Below the pieces are notes generated by a model. That model was not told where the DNA came from and did no database searches. It worked only from the letters and a program-made list of their open reading frames with translations. Positions 1 through 11,582 of a stretch of 64,000 nucleotides of DNA are shown piece by piece; within the stretch, counting starts at the first letter, position 1; each line of letters starts with the position of its first letter. Location of the stretch: the NCBI GenBank assembly GCA_964017235.1, contig OZ024930.1, positions 25,300,614 to 25,364,613 on the forward strand, written 5' to 3'. This DNA is from Sabellastarte sp. h YS-2021. Its lineage: Eukaryota; Annelida; Polychaeta; Sabellida; Sabellidae. Made by a program: the position numbers and the translations under genes.

Positions 1-142
1 ATGGCAGCATTGTGTGTATAACTACTCACTTTACAGGCTTTACACAGGTTCAGTATATTTTTGAAGTATGAATTGATGCTCTGGGGCCGGAATCGGAATG
101 ATTTTGCATTGTGGCCTCCTGATTACATATTTTGTTACGGAC

Positions 143-919
143 TAGGGCAGGGTCGGTAGTAGTGGTGGGATTGCCAGCTTAAATGGCAGATTGAGCATCA
201 CTTGTTAGAAGCGAGTTGAACTCGAGTTAAACTCGAGTAATTTTCGGGATAAAGTTTTTCGTTTGTTAGCCATTAATATGGAAAATGTTTTACATAACCA
301 TAAGTGAGCCAAAACTTTGACCTGGAAATGGCTTTACAATATAATATTTAAGTTAAATCTTCATTGATTTAAGCCAGAATAAAGTAAAAATGCAATATAT
401 TTTAAAAATTCAGATCTATCTATTTTTTGGTGAAGCCTAAGATGGTGAAAATATTGACGTTTTCAAAAACCTGAGTTTCACTTGCACAGATCAATGTCAC
501 CCCCAATTGTCGCTCATCGAGTTACAACTCGAGTTTCAGTCAATTCATCCCAGCACTAGTCGGTAGCATATTTTTCATTTCGGTATCCCGCCAGTGTAAA
601 ACCGTACTGATTCTGGGATACCGAAAGAAGAAATTGTGTTCTAGCATATCCCCAATCGAATAGGCCCCCCAAACCGGAAGTAGGATTCGCAAAAAGAAAA
701 CAAAACAGTTCTGAAAGAAATCACTATAAAAGTGCAAAATATACAAAAATATGGGATAAAAGTTTAAAATTTCTTACGATTTGAGGTTTGTTTCTAATAC
801 TTTACATTTTCTCACAATATTATACACTGACATTTAAAATACCGGCTGTAAAGTGTTGCCACGGTGTTAAAATGAATTGGTCTCGATACTGAAATACAGG
901 TGTTAACAACCCTGCCCAA
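143..919. mobile_element. Non-autonomous hAT-like element (outer)
   Basis: The ends TAGGGCAGGGTCGG and (inverted) TTGGGCAGGGTTG form imperfect terminal inverted repeats. They are flanked by a perfect 8-bp direct repeat TTACGGAC (135-142 and 920-927), the target-duplication length of hAT transposons. No coding capacity is seen. A second hAT-like element is inserted at 160-558, so the original was about 370 bp. Confidence 0.82.
160..558. mobile_element. Non-autonomous hAT-like element nested inside the outer hAT
   Basis: Ends TAGTGGTGGGAT and ATCCCAGCACTA are inverted repeats of each other with one mismatch. A perfect 8-bp direct repeat GTCGGTAG flanks the 399-bp insert (152-159 and 559-566). 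This TSD lies within the left arm of the outer element, showing the order of insertion. It carries GAGTT/AACTC-rich palindromic stretches (near 215-240 and 518-535) but no gene. Confidence 0.85.
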
Positions 920-1140
920 TTACGGACCCATTCCTAGCTAGAAGTAGCGTTGAGGTAAATATCAATAATTTTCCAAGATTCTTTGGTCTTAAAGTGTATC
1001 ATCCTCAAAATATGTTCTTTGGATCGATCTTTCAACAGTTTCATACTTAAAACCAATTCATGAAAAATGCTTTGAATATTTCATTACAAGTGCTCACTGT
1101 TTCCAGAATTTATGTGTCTACATCATTGTTCTTTCACCAG

Positions 1141-1268
1141 GTATCTGGTTGAAAGTCACTGGTTTAAGCAATGGAAGAAGTATGTGGGCTATGATAGCTG
1201 GGACACTGGGTATGTTGGGGATAAGACAGCTCACCCAGGTCCAATTGATAACAGTTTGTTATTACAAG
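1141..1268 (+). CDS. USP4/USP15: USP gene, exon a: DUSP domain, first part
   Basis: Encodes [18 protein letters not shown] followed by a segment ending [11 protein letters not shown], the signature of the DUSP domain of USP4/11/15, a protein-interaction module before the catalytic domain. The acceptor is the AG at 1139-1140 after a pyrimidine run; the first base is the third base of a split codon, fitting a Trp (TG|G) as in the family. The donor is GTAGGT at 1269, leaving a phase-1 G that completes Asp with the next exon. The preceding exon carrying the start codon is not in the window. Confidence 0.92.
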
Positions 1269-1411
1269 GTAGGTTTTACATCATTATCACTAGTTCTCAC
1301 AGTTTATAGTAACTTATACCATATACACAAGTAAACAGAAAATACTGTTTTTTTCCCTAATCAGGATACACTTTGAAGAAAAGCGAAGATAATGTACAAG
1401 GAAAGCAGGTA

Positions 1412-3419
1412 CAGTAGACTCTGCATATTTTGAACCATGAAAATCCTGTCAAAATAGTTTGAATTGTACCAAGTTTGAGTAATATTTTTACTATTTTCGG
1501 CTCCGTGAATCGGCCCGAATGGACAATAAAGGCATTTCAGAGGTGATGAGCTCATCATCTACTTCAGTGTACAGGCTGAATTCCTCACATGGAAGGCCTG
1601 GTTGGTCACTGACTGGTGGGATGACTTCATGGTGGGATGACTTCATGTGCAGCCAGCAGTTAGAGATTGTCTCAGGGGTCACTTTGTCCCAAGCATTCTG
1701 GGCTTCTCTCAGGGCATCTAACATGGTCAGTTTAAACTCAATCCCACTGTCCAGTGCCTCAGTGTTTCTCTTGTTGATTGTGGACCAATAATGGTGTTTG
1801 AAGCATCTGATTATTCCCTGATCCATGGGTTGGAGAATACTGGTGTAGTTGGGGGGCAGGAAAAACATCTTCACTGACTTCAGCCCACTGATGGATTTAG
1901 GGTGGACAGAGCAGTTGTTTAACAGGAGGGCAATCTTCCTATTCTGAAGGGACATTCTGCTGTCAAATTTTTGTATCCACTCAGTGAAAATATCTCTAGT
2001 CATCCAGGCCTTGGAGTTAGCTCTATACTCAGTAGGCAGAGTGAGGTGACCTCTGAGTGACCTTGAATGCACAAGAGTGGCACCCGGTCAGATCCATCCA
2101 TGTTGGCACAGAAGAGGACAGAGATCCTCTCTTTTGACATCTTGCCCCCAGAACACTTCTGGTCTTTGAATGCTAGGGTTCTGTTAGGAAGAACCCTGTA
2201 GCACAGCCCTGACTCGTCACAGTTGTAAATGTTCTTGGCTTCATTTTCCTGAAGAATCTCAGTCCAGACGGTCTGATGCCAGGCATCCACATCTGATTAA
2301 TTTACAGCCCTCTCTTCACCCTGAATGGAATGCAGCTTATTGTTGTATCTCTCCTTGAAGCTTGTAAGCTAGCCCTGTGAACACTTGAAATCTTCATAGC
2401 TCATGTCTTCAGCAAATTTTTGGGCCTTCTCTATCATCAAAGGTTCACTTATGGCAGCTCGTTGATCCATCTTATTGGTGAACCATTTCAACAGAGCTGC
2501 ACTGACATCCTCATATTTCCCTAATTTGACTCTTTTCCTAGCTAAATTTTGGTCTCCACTTTGAAATGTCTGTTTAATTTTTGAAGAATTTTTAATCCAA
2601 GTACTTATTGTATTCAAACGAACACCATATTTTTCAGTAGTATCCTTTTTTCCCCACCTCCTTCTACTTCTAACAGTGCCTGGTACTTCTCATGTAGTGG
2701 TTTAGAAGTTACTTTCCTCTTTGTTGCCATATTTTAATCCAGTTTATGCGTATGTATAGAAGTTTGAAAACTCAATGAATCTGACATATTTTGACTCAAC
2801 TTATATAGACCCTGGCCAACTTCTGATTGCATTTAATAAATTTTGAATAAATCCCAGAGATTAACACAGCTTTCTGTAATATGACAGATCACAGAAAACT
2901 GTTGTGTCTTTGATATACAGATGAAAAGAGATTGTTGCATACCTTAATTGCAATCAGTCGAATTAGGGAGAGAATAAGGAATGGGGTTTATTAATCTCGC
3001 CAGAGAGATCAAACATGGCGGCACCCATGTAATCATAAAACCACTGGATTAACAATTAAAATTTGAGAATATTATGTACTTTGATGTTGTGAAAGTGTGT
3101 CTGGTGAGTGGCTGTATTGTAAAAATGTATTTGTGACACGCCTATTGTTATCCATTGGTATCATTATGTATCCCCATTGAATTACAGTGTGCACTTAATC
3201 CCCTTTCAAATATTTGCATCAATGTGTTTCACTGAGGGTTGGTTCGAGTAATCCCTTTAAAATCATAGTGATACATAAAATATGTTTTTGTGACCCCAAT
3301 TTAAGTTCGAATAATACCGAAAACGTACATTCGAGTAATTCCGTGAATTTCAACAGTAAAATGTTGGTACATGAGAAATTGTTCGAATAATTGTGAATCG
3401 AGTTACACAGAGTCTACTG
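1412..3419 (-). mobile_element. Tigger-like (pogo/Tc1-mariner) DNA transposon, decayed
   Basis: Both ends carry the terminal inverted repeat CAGTAGACTCTG (1412-1423 and inverted at 3408-3419), directly flanked by the TA target duplication (1410-1411, 3420-3421). The 2.0-kb length is usual for Tigger elements. It contains a minus-strand transposase relic and sits in the intron after exon a. The boundary call is strong because TIR and TA agree at both ends; beyond 12 bp the two ends diverge. Confidence 0.92.
1491..2730 (-). pseudogene. Tigger transposase pseudogene (CENP-B-like HTH plus DDE domain)
   Basis: Would cut and paste the surrounding element. The start Met codon is at 2728-2730 (MATKRKVTSKPLHEKYQ), followed by a helix-turn-helix segment (KYGVRLNTISTWIKNSSKI) and a CENP-B-like half ending near 2369. 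The DDE domain follows: YNCDESGLCYRVLPNRTL with the first Asp, LLLNNCSVHP where the family has Asp-Asn so the second catalytic Asp is Asn, and QPMDQGIIRCFKHHY with the third acidic position. The frame shifts near 2650 and near 2060, and a TAA interrupts near 2295. Several breaks plus a lost catalytic residue make it inactive. Confidence 0.9.
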
Positions 3420-3488
3420 TATAGGGATTACCAATTTGTAATAATTGCTTGTCCATTGCTTATTATTAACAAACTTCTAAGCAGTTAA

Positions 3489-4328
3489 TTAAGCGTCCCT
3501 GAAAAGGGCGCTTATTTGTTTTCGCTTCACTTTCCTCACCGTCGTTGCCGCATTATGGTCTCCCTTGAATATCTCCCTTATTATTGCAAGCTTTTTAACC
3601 ATATTTGGCAGTTATATACCTTAGGCGTGGGGAAATTTCTCCACATGCTTAAATTTGATCTTTATCAAGGTCACATGATCAAAAAATAATGTTTTGAGTA
3701 CACCCCTACCCCCCTGTCATCGCCGCTCAGCAAAATCTGCTGACCGCAGAGGCTTGTAATTTTACACCCATGTTCATACTATCATCGGCAATCCAATGAA
3801 AATTGACTGATTATGAGCGATTTTCTCATACTTACCAACCAGAAAGCTTAAAATTCATGTGAACCCCCAATTATCTTCTTAAGTATTGCAGTTAGAGCCG
3901 TAAAATGCATTGGGAGGTAGTAGGAAACCATATGTGGAGAGTCTAGAAAGCAAGTCAATTTCCTCACCCCCCTGTAGGGGTCAAACTGGGGTCATAAAAT
4001 AGCTGATTTTGACATTTTCCCTTATATCTCCTTTATTATTGCTTTTAGAGCTTTAGAATGTATTAAGAGGTTTTGGGAAACTATATTCGGAGAGTCTAGA
4101 TAGCCAATCAAATATACCCCCTGACCCCCCCTATGAGTTAAACTGGGGTAATAAAATAGCCAATTTTGTGTTTTTGCCTCATATGTCCTTTGGATTTTTG
4201 GTTTTACAGCATTAAAATGGATTAACAGGTAGTTGGAATCTGTGGAGAGTCTAGGTAACTGGTCAAATTAGCCCTCTGACCTCCTGTTATGAGTCAAACG
4301 GGGGTAATAAAATATCAATTTTTCTGTT
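3489..4328 (+). mobile_element. 5' part of array-bearing element E1 (GCGTCCC family)
   Basis: Begins with TTAAGCGTCCC and a hairpin (GCGTCCCTGAAAAGGGCGC), the 5' terminus also seen at 32492. After about 450 bp of unique sequence it enters a tandem array of about 157 bp units whose marks are TCAAACTGGGGTCATAAAAT, CTTATATCTCC and GGAGAGTCTA. The array is interrupted at 4329 by another element and resumes at 5581 and 8461. No coding. Confidence 0.7.
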
Positions 4329-5580
4329 TTTCTGCGGGAAAAGTTTGTCCAGGCTGTATCTCAGAAACCGTAGGGACATTGGTTCGGAGGTGTATGTGTG
4401 CAACGTCATGGTGTGACCTTGATTTGACCTTTGACCTTGCCGTAGTGACCTTGAGTTTGAAAATCTTGTCCGGGCTATATCTTGGAAACAGTAAGGTGTA
4501 GGAAGGTGATACTTGGTAGGGATATTGGTTAAGGGGGTGTAGGTGTGCAACGTCATGGTCTGACCTTGATTTGACCTTGCCGTAGTGACCTTTACCAATA
4601 AAATCTTGTCCGGGCTATATCTCGGAAACCGTAAGGTGTAGGAAGTTGATGCTTGGTAGTGATATTGGTTAAGGGGGTGTAGGTGTGCAACGTCATGGTC
4701 TGACCTTGATTTGACCTTTGACCTTGCCGTAGTGACCTTGACCTATAAAATCTTGTCCGGGCTATATCTCGGATACTGTAAGGTGTAGGAAGTTGATACT
4801 TGGTAGGGACATTGGCTAGGGTGTGTAGATGTAAAACGTCATGGTGTGACCTTGATTTGACCTTTGACCTTGCCGTAGTGACCTTGACCTATAATGCCTT
4901 GTCTGGGTTTATAGTTTGGAAACCATAAGGTGTATGAAGTTGATATTTGGTAGGGACATTGGTCAAGGGTTATATATGTGTAACGTCATGGTGTGGCCTG
5001 GATTTGACCTTTGATCTTGCATATCTGATACTATTTTATGTCTCTACGAGGATATCTGATACTATTTATCTCTCTTATATCTCTCTTATATCTTTTTACT
5101 TGAATCTTGGTTGTTGCACCTTTGGGTGTCTTTTGGTGTAGATTAAGCACTGTTAAAGTCATATTAGAAGTCATTAACTGTTTTACTTTTGCAACTTCCC
5201 ATTGTAACAGATGGTATTGCATCAAGTGAGCCACAGGTTTTGCCCCAATTCCACATAAAAACATGTATTGCTACATCTGTGTGTATGGGTAATATTCAAA
5301 ACATCCAAACCATAATTCGACCATACAAATGAAAATCAAAATGGGAGAAGTCTTAAAGCTTCATAATTTTTAGTTTACTGAATTGTGTTGTTTTAATACT
5401 TATTCTTTACATGCTATTTCTTTCTCTTAGATGTTATTTTCTCTACTTAAACATTATTTAGACACTGACACTGCTCTGAAAGTATCCCAATCTGTGTACT
5501 GTTTCACTGCTTCTATATCTCATGGTGTTGAAAACTATTCTCCCAGGCTGTGGGGTACGGGCATCTCTGATGCTATTTTT
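4329..5580 (+). mobile_element. 5'-truncated F-type element with 147-bp tandem repeats (ACCCCACAG family)
   Basis: Interrupts a repeat unit of E1 between its TTTTT and GCCCCATATC parts. It starts inside the F-family head (compare 11640) and contains about 4.5 units of 140-147 bp marked by CTTGTCCGGGCTATATCTC, GACCTTGATTTGACC and TAGTGACCTTGACC. It ends with the family 3' module: GTGGGGTACGGGC, the small hairpin GCATCTCTGATGC and TATTTTT. The full-length relative at 11583-13397 shows that the 5' hairpin is missing here. Confidence 0.7.
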
Positions 5581-5989
5581 GCCCCATATCTTCTTTATTA
5601 TTGGTTTTACAGCTTTACAATTTTTATGTCGTCACTCTGTGGCGTGGGCGTACGCGTCCGCACGCGTCCGCATACGCATGAACATCTTCTCCTCCAAAAC
5701 TACAAGGCCTAGAGACATGCTGTTTTTTTTAAAAGATACCTTATCTATCGAGGATGAAAAATTGTTCAAGGCATGCAAATCTGTCTGTTCGTCTGTTTGC
5801 TAGAGACATTATAAGGGAGGTACCCCTACCAAAAGTGTGAAAATTTCAACACTTTATCACAATTTTCTCAGTGACTATTGCAGGGATTTCTCTCATATCT
5901 TGCATATATGTACTAGGCCAGAGGTAGATTCTCTTGTGTGAGTGTGAGACCTGGATCTGTCTTATTATTTTTTTAATAAATTTTTTTAA

Positions 5990-6835
5990 TAATTTTTAAT
6001 GCATTAAAATTCATGAAATCATGCACTAAATCACTTATAACTTGAAAAGTGTTGCATTTAGAGCATTTTGTTAAAATATGTTATTCAGCTACTTTTTTCA
6101 GAGCTACAAGATGGTGAGTAACTTGGATGTCTGTCTCAATAGCTAAGTGAGTAATAGCTACTTTTGGGCTTTTCAGTAACTTCCATCATGAGTAGAATCA
6201 CTTGTAACTTAAAAACTATTGCATTTAGAGAATTTCGTATAAATATGTTATTCAGCTACTTTTGGATCAGCTATAACATAGTGAAATTACAGACCTGTAG
6301 CTCATGGCACAACTGAGCAATAGCTATTTTCAGGTACTGCCTGTTGAGTAAATCAGTTGTAACTTGAAAAATATTGCATTTGGAGTATTTTGTTAAAATA
6401 TGTTGTTCACCTACTTTTGGGTCAGCTATAACATAGTGAAATTACAGACCTGTAGCTCATGGCATAGCTGAGCAATAGCTACTTTGAGGTTCTCACTATT
6501 GAGTAAATCAGTTGTAGCTTGAAAAATATTGCATTTGGAGTATTTTGTTAAAATATGTTGTTCACATACTTTTGGGTCAGCTATAACATAGTAAAAATTC
6601 AGATATATATCTCATTGCATAGCTGAGTAATAGCTACTTTGAGGTTATCACTGTTGAGTAAATCAGTTGTAACTTGAAAACTATTGCATTTAGAGTATTT
6701 TGTTTAAATATGTTATTCACGTAATTTTTGGTCAGCTATAACATAGTGAAATTGCAGACCTGTATGTCATGGCATAGCTGAGCAATAGCTACTTTCAGGT
6801 TCTCACTGTTGAGTAAATCATTGTATCCACTGGAT
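5990..6835 (+). repeat. 155-bp tandem array in copy A
   Basis: About 5.5 diverged units, marked by GTCAGCTATAACATAGTG, ACTATTGCATTTAGAG and GAGTAAATCAG. It belongs to the same repeat as the arrays at 17640, 37425 and 59240. Confidence 0.88.
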
Positions 6836-7009
6836 AGCCGCAGTGTGTAGAGAGATTTCACCATTACTGCTCTAACGAAAAAAAAATATTATAGCTAGCC
6901 TTCTCAACTTGCAGGATATATTAATAACCATAAAATGTTGCCTGGGAATATTTTTGGCCTCATTTTGAAAAACAAGATGGCCGCCACAGGTGTTTCTTTG
7001 TCAGTCATG

Positions 7010-8170
7010 AAAAGTGCTTCTATCTCTTATTATTGGTCCTAGAGGTTTGGGATGGTAAACCAACCTGTAGGAAATCATGGGATGTGAATCTTTTGGTGTG
7101 GTCAGATTTGATCTTTGACCCCTTCTTCAAGGTCAAACAAGGATAGCCAAACTTGAAAGTGCTTATAACTCGCTTATTATTGGTCCTAGAGGTTTGGGAT
7201 GGTAAACCAACATATAGGAAATCATGGGCTGGGAATCTGTTGATGTGGTCCGATTTGACCTTGGACCCCTCCTTCAAGGTCAAACGAGGATACCCCAACT
7301 AAAAAGTGCTTATAACTCACCTATTATTGGTCCTAGAGGTTTGGAATGGAAAACCTACCTATAGAAAATCATGGGCCGGGAATCTTTTGGTGTGGTCGGA
7401 TTTGACCTTGGATCCTGCCTTCAAGGTCAAACGAGGATAGCCAAACTTAAAAGTGCCTATAACTCACTTATTAATGGTCCTAGAAGTTTGGGATGGCAAA
7501 CCAACATATAGGAAATCATGGGCTGGGATTCTTTTGGTGTGGTCAGATTTGACCTTGGACTCCTCCTTCAAGGTCAATTGAGGATAGCCAAACTTAAAAG
7601 TGCTTATAACTCACTTATTATTGGTCCTACAGGTTTGGGATGGTAAACCAACCTACAGGAAATCATGGACTGGGAATCTTTTGGTGTGGTCGGATTTGAC
7701 CTTGGACCCCTCCTTCAAGGTCAAACAAGGATAGCGAAACTTAAAAGTGCCTATAACTCGCTTATTATTGATCCTAGAGGTTTGGGATGGTAAACCATCC
7801 TATAGGAAATCATGGGCTGGGAATCTTTTGGTGTGGTCAGATTTGACCTTGGACCCTGCCTTCAAGGTCAAACGAGGATAGCCAAACTTAAAAGTGCTTA
7901 TAACTCGCTTATTAATGGTCCTAGAAGTTTGGGATGGTAAACCAACATATAGGAAATCATGGGCTGGGATTTTGTTGGTGTGGTCAGATTTGACCTTTGG
8001 ACCCCTCCTTCTAGGTCAAATGAGGACAGCCAAACTTAAAAGTGCTTATAACTCGCTTATTATTGGTCCTAGAGGTTTGGGATGGTAAACCAACCTATAG
8101 GAAATCATGGGCTGGGAATGTTTTTGTGTGGTTGGATTTGACCTTGGACCCCTTCTTCAAGGTGGAACGA
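7010..8170 (+). repeat. 147-bp tandem array in copy A
   Basis: About 8 units; GGTCCTAGAGGTTTGGGATG recurs at exact 147-bp steps (7035, 7182, 7329, 7476). Each unit holds the inverted pair TTTGACCTTGG and TTCAAGGTCAAA. Confidence 0.9.
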
Positions 8171-8460
8171 GGATATTGCATTTCCAGTATTTCTTTAAAT
8201 ATGTTTTAATCTACTTTTTACACTTAAACAGTTACCTTGTTACTTTCCTTCATAATACCATTTGCAGGGCACAACTTTTTTGTCCTTTTCTTCTGTCAGC
8301 TTCGGAATTTCTTTCAAACATGCTGTTCAATTACCATTTACTGTACTTCTGTACAGCACTTTCCCTGATAATTATGCTTTCCTCTCATTATCACTTTCAC
8401 AAATCAAAAACACTCAGTCAGCTGATACAGTGCCCGTTCACGGGCACTCTCCTCTTGTTT

Positions 8461-8610
8461 AAGAGTTAGTGGGAAACCACATGTGGAGAGTCTTAATAGC
8501 TGGTCACAGTGGGGTCATAGATTGCAATTTCTACTTTAATATTTCAATATTTATGATCTCATTATCTTAATGTTATTTTCATATCTTAGTGCAAAGGATG
8601 TAACTTTTTG
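8461..8610 (+). mobile_element. Continuation of E1 after copy A
   Basis: The sequence AGTGGGAAACCACATGTGGAGAGTC resumes the 157-bp unit that was cut at 5620, proving that copy A is inserted. Similarity to E1 fades after about 8530 into AT-rich sequence in which nothing else is recognised. Confidence 0.6.
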
Positions 8611-8699
8611 AAATTGCACTCACGACTTATACTATTAAAACAGGCAAAATACATTCCTATTTTGTTCTCATCATCTAAAATTATGATATGCATCGAATT

Positions 8700-9836
8700 C
8701 AGCGTCCCGCTCTGCAAATGATTAGATTTTGGTAGACGACCATTAAAAAATGGCTAATTAATTAATTTCCTAACAAGGAAATACAAATCCCTTAATAACT
8801 TCTAAACCTTGCGAGATAGAGTGATTTCGACGAAATTTTTGGCCCACTGGGTATCTCTGCTAAGTACTCTGCTCAATTCCAAAAAAATTTCCTCTCTCCA
8901 AAAATGGCGGCTATTTTGAATTTTGTAATTTTTGACAAAAATGGTAAAACTTAAAATTGCTTGTATCTCCTAAACCGTGCGAGATAGAGCGATTTTGGCG
9001 AAATTTTTGGCCCGTAGGGTATATATGCAAGATAACCTGCTCAATTTTCAAAAAATTTTCCTCCTTCCAAAAATGGCGGCCATTTTGAATTTTCGAATTT
9101 TTGACAAAAATGGTAAAACTTAAAATTGCTTGTATCTCCTAAACTGTGCGTGATAGAGCGATTTCGGCGAAATTTTTGGCCCACAGGGTATATATGCAAG
9201 ATACCCTGCTCAATTCTCAAAAATTTTTCCTCTTTCCAAAAATGGCGGCCATTTTGAATTTTCGAATTTTTGACAAACATGGTAAACCGTAAAATTGCTT
9301 GTATCTCCTAAACCGTGCGAGATAGAGCGATTTCAGCGAAATTTTTGGCCCGTAGGGTATATATTCAAAATACTCTGTTCAATTTTCAAAAATTTTTCCT
9401 ACTTCCAAAAATGGTGGCCATTTTGAATTTTTGACAAAAATGGTAAAACTTAAAATTGCTTGTATCTCCTAAACCGTGCGAGATAGAGCGATTTTGGCGA
9501 AATTTTTGGCCCATACCCATAGGGTATATATGCAAGATACTCTGCTCAATTTTCAAAAATTTTTCCTCTTTCCAAAAATGGCAGCCATTTTCAACTTTCG
9601 AATTTTTGACAAAAATGGAAAAACTTCAAATTGCTTGTATCTCCTAAATCATGCGGTATAAAATGATTTCAGCAAAAGTTTCGATCCACAGGGTATCTAA
9701 GCAAGATACTCTGCCCAATTTTCAAAAATTTTTCCTCTTTTCAAAAATGTCAGCCATTTGAAATTTTCAAATGTTTGCCAAAAAACTTAAAATTGCTTGT
9801 ATCTCCTAAACCATTTTAAATTTCCCAATTTTTTTT
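8700..9836 (+). repeat. 169-bp tandem array (ATGGCGGCCAT family)
   Basis: After a short head resembling the one at 32760 (GCGTCCC, ATTAGATTTTGG, ATTAATTAATT), about 6 units follow at 169-bp steps (8971, 9140, 9309). Unit marks are CGTGCGAGATAGAGCGATTT, CACAGGGTATATATGC, AAAATGGCGGCCATTTTG and GAATTTTCGAATTTTTG. The last units are shorter and diverged. Similar arrays lie at 32880 and 40380. Confidence 0.88.
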
Positions 9837-11580
9837 TCGACTGATCACTGCCGCCGCAGGATTATGGTCTCCCTTGAATAACTTCTTGGGCTTTCAAATT
9901 TTTCTTTCCTTCTTATCTGTCTTTAAAACTATAGGGGCGGGAAAAATTTTTGGCATACTTTGTGCACACCTTAAGCTCTACTTAAGGTAACCTTAAGCAT
10001 TTTTCAAAAACACCCGTCATCGCGTTTCGGAAAAAAAACACACACATACCAGTACTATAAAATTTACCAGGTACATTGTAGACCAAATTTCATAGGTCAG
10101 AAAGGATTTTCTGATCAATCGGACCATAGATGCCTAGATGGGAGGCGTTTCATTTTCGTAAATTTTTAAAAATGGGTAATTTGTCTGCATCTCAGGATTT
10201 CGGCGTTTTGTTAGAATAACTTATTAAGCTACTTTTTGATAATCTTTCACATGCCGAAGTTTTTAGCCCTGTATCTGCAATCTTAAGGTCACCTTAATGT
10301 CAAAAAAGGGGGTTTTAGCCCTCCAATTCACTTAGTTTTTCACTTTTTTCAACCAAACTTGGCATATATATTAAGATTTACCAAAGGATTATCCTGACTT
10401 TATGGTGACCTTAAACTGTTAATATAATTGGAGCTATGGTCCCCCTAAAGTCATAAAATTGGAATAAAACCGTCTGGCCCCTTTATTTTTTCTATTTTTA
10501 AAGAATCCATCTTATATTGATATTGAGGTTGATCAAAAGAAGACATTAACTACCGTATGATTTAAATATTAATAATGTTATGGCCATCTTAAACTTAAAA
10601 TGTAGGGTTTTTCAGCCCTAAGTTCGGTTAATGTTTAAATTTTTAGAATAAAACTTGGAACATTTATAAAGGTTGCCAGAAGGGATATTCTGATTTTATG
10701 GTCACCTTAAAGTCCCAATATCAATGAAGTTATGGTCACCTTACAGTGAAAAAGGGAAGTTTTCAGCCTTCAGCTATCTTATTGTTCTACTGAACTTCTA
10801 CTTGAGTTATTTTGTGTTACATGTTAACTTTAAAAATATTTTATTTACAATTACAAAACCAGTTTACAACACTGCTCTAAATTCACATTTAATGGAGAGG
10901 GGTTGCAATATGCATGTAGTTGAATATTTTGACAAATTACCGAGAAAAAATGTTTCTTTAAGTAAAAAACAAAGCTTGTTATGGTCAGCCTTACTTTATG
11001 GAAAGTCAAAATAAATGCATTAGCAAAGAAAATCCATAAAGATTCCTTATTACATGCACAATTGGTATATGATCAATGAAGAGTATTTTAAATTCAGTTT
11101 TTAACATATTCAGAAATATTAGCCTATACTAATATCTGTTCTCATAACTACCATAAGGAAGTTATGTTTTGGATGTGTTTGTCTGTATCTGTGTTTCTTA
11201 ATACTCAAAAGGACATGAACAAATCTTTATGAAATTTTCTATGTACGTAGGGCCCGACTGAAGGAAATGAAATTAAATTTTGTGAAAAAATCCAGATCAC
11301 ATTCTGGATACAAAAACCCTGAATTTTCAAATTTCAAATTTTAATGTATTTTTTTCAAATAGTTTTGCTTTATTATGGTATCACTCTGCGGCGTCTTGTC
11401 TGTTTTGAGAGAATGGAAAAAGCCTGAAATATATCCTGGAAACAATTTACGATTCCACATTTACAGCTACAGTTTCTCTTCAGCCAACCTCTAGCAAAAA
11501 TGATTCGTAAAAAATATTACTTTACGAACACAATAAAGCTCACATTTTTCTTACAGTTTAATACTGTAACTGCTACAGTT
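9837..11580 (+). mobile_element. Degenerate array-bearing element with GGTGACCTTAA repeats
   Basis: The head (GCCGCAGGATTATGGTCTCC) resembles 3546, so it is probably another GCGTCCC-family member. Between 10220 and 10790 diverged units of about 150 bp share TTTTCAGCCCT and TGGTCACCTTAAA. No gene is recognised in 10800-11580, which is AT-rich; ATCACTCTGCGGCGTC near 11380 resembles the 5' head of copies A to D. Confidence 0.45.
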
Positions 11581-11582
11581 TT

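Larger units (their letters stand above)
5621..8460 (+). mobile_element. Helentron-like non-autonomous element, copy A
   Basis: One of four copies of the same element (others at 17274, 37001, 58821). It begins TTTTTATGTC then GTCACTCTG; the 5' hairpin of copies C and D is missing by a 31-bp deletion between two ATGTC repeats. The body has a GC-rich head (GTACGCGTCCGCACGCGTCC), about 5.5 units of a 155-bp repeat (5990-6835), a spacer with GATGGCCGCCACAGG, about 8 units of a 147-bp repeat (7010-8170), then GTCAGCTGAT, the hairpin AGTGCCCGTTCACGGGCACT and CTCCTCTTGTTT. The interrupted host repeat resumes at 8461, which fixes both boundaries. No coding. Confidence 0.82.

Noticed and set aside
1-27. 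The first exon of the protease (ATGGCAGCATTG at position 1)
   Set aside because: The frame stops after six codons, there is no donor in a fitting phase, and no similarity to the known N-terminus.
10724-11014. A 96-codon plus-strand frame
   Set aside because: AT-rich, no domain, and it overlaps the degenerate GGTGACCTTAA repeats.
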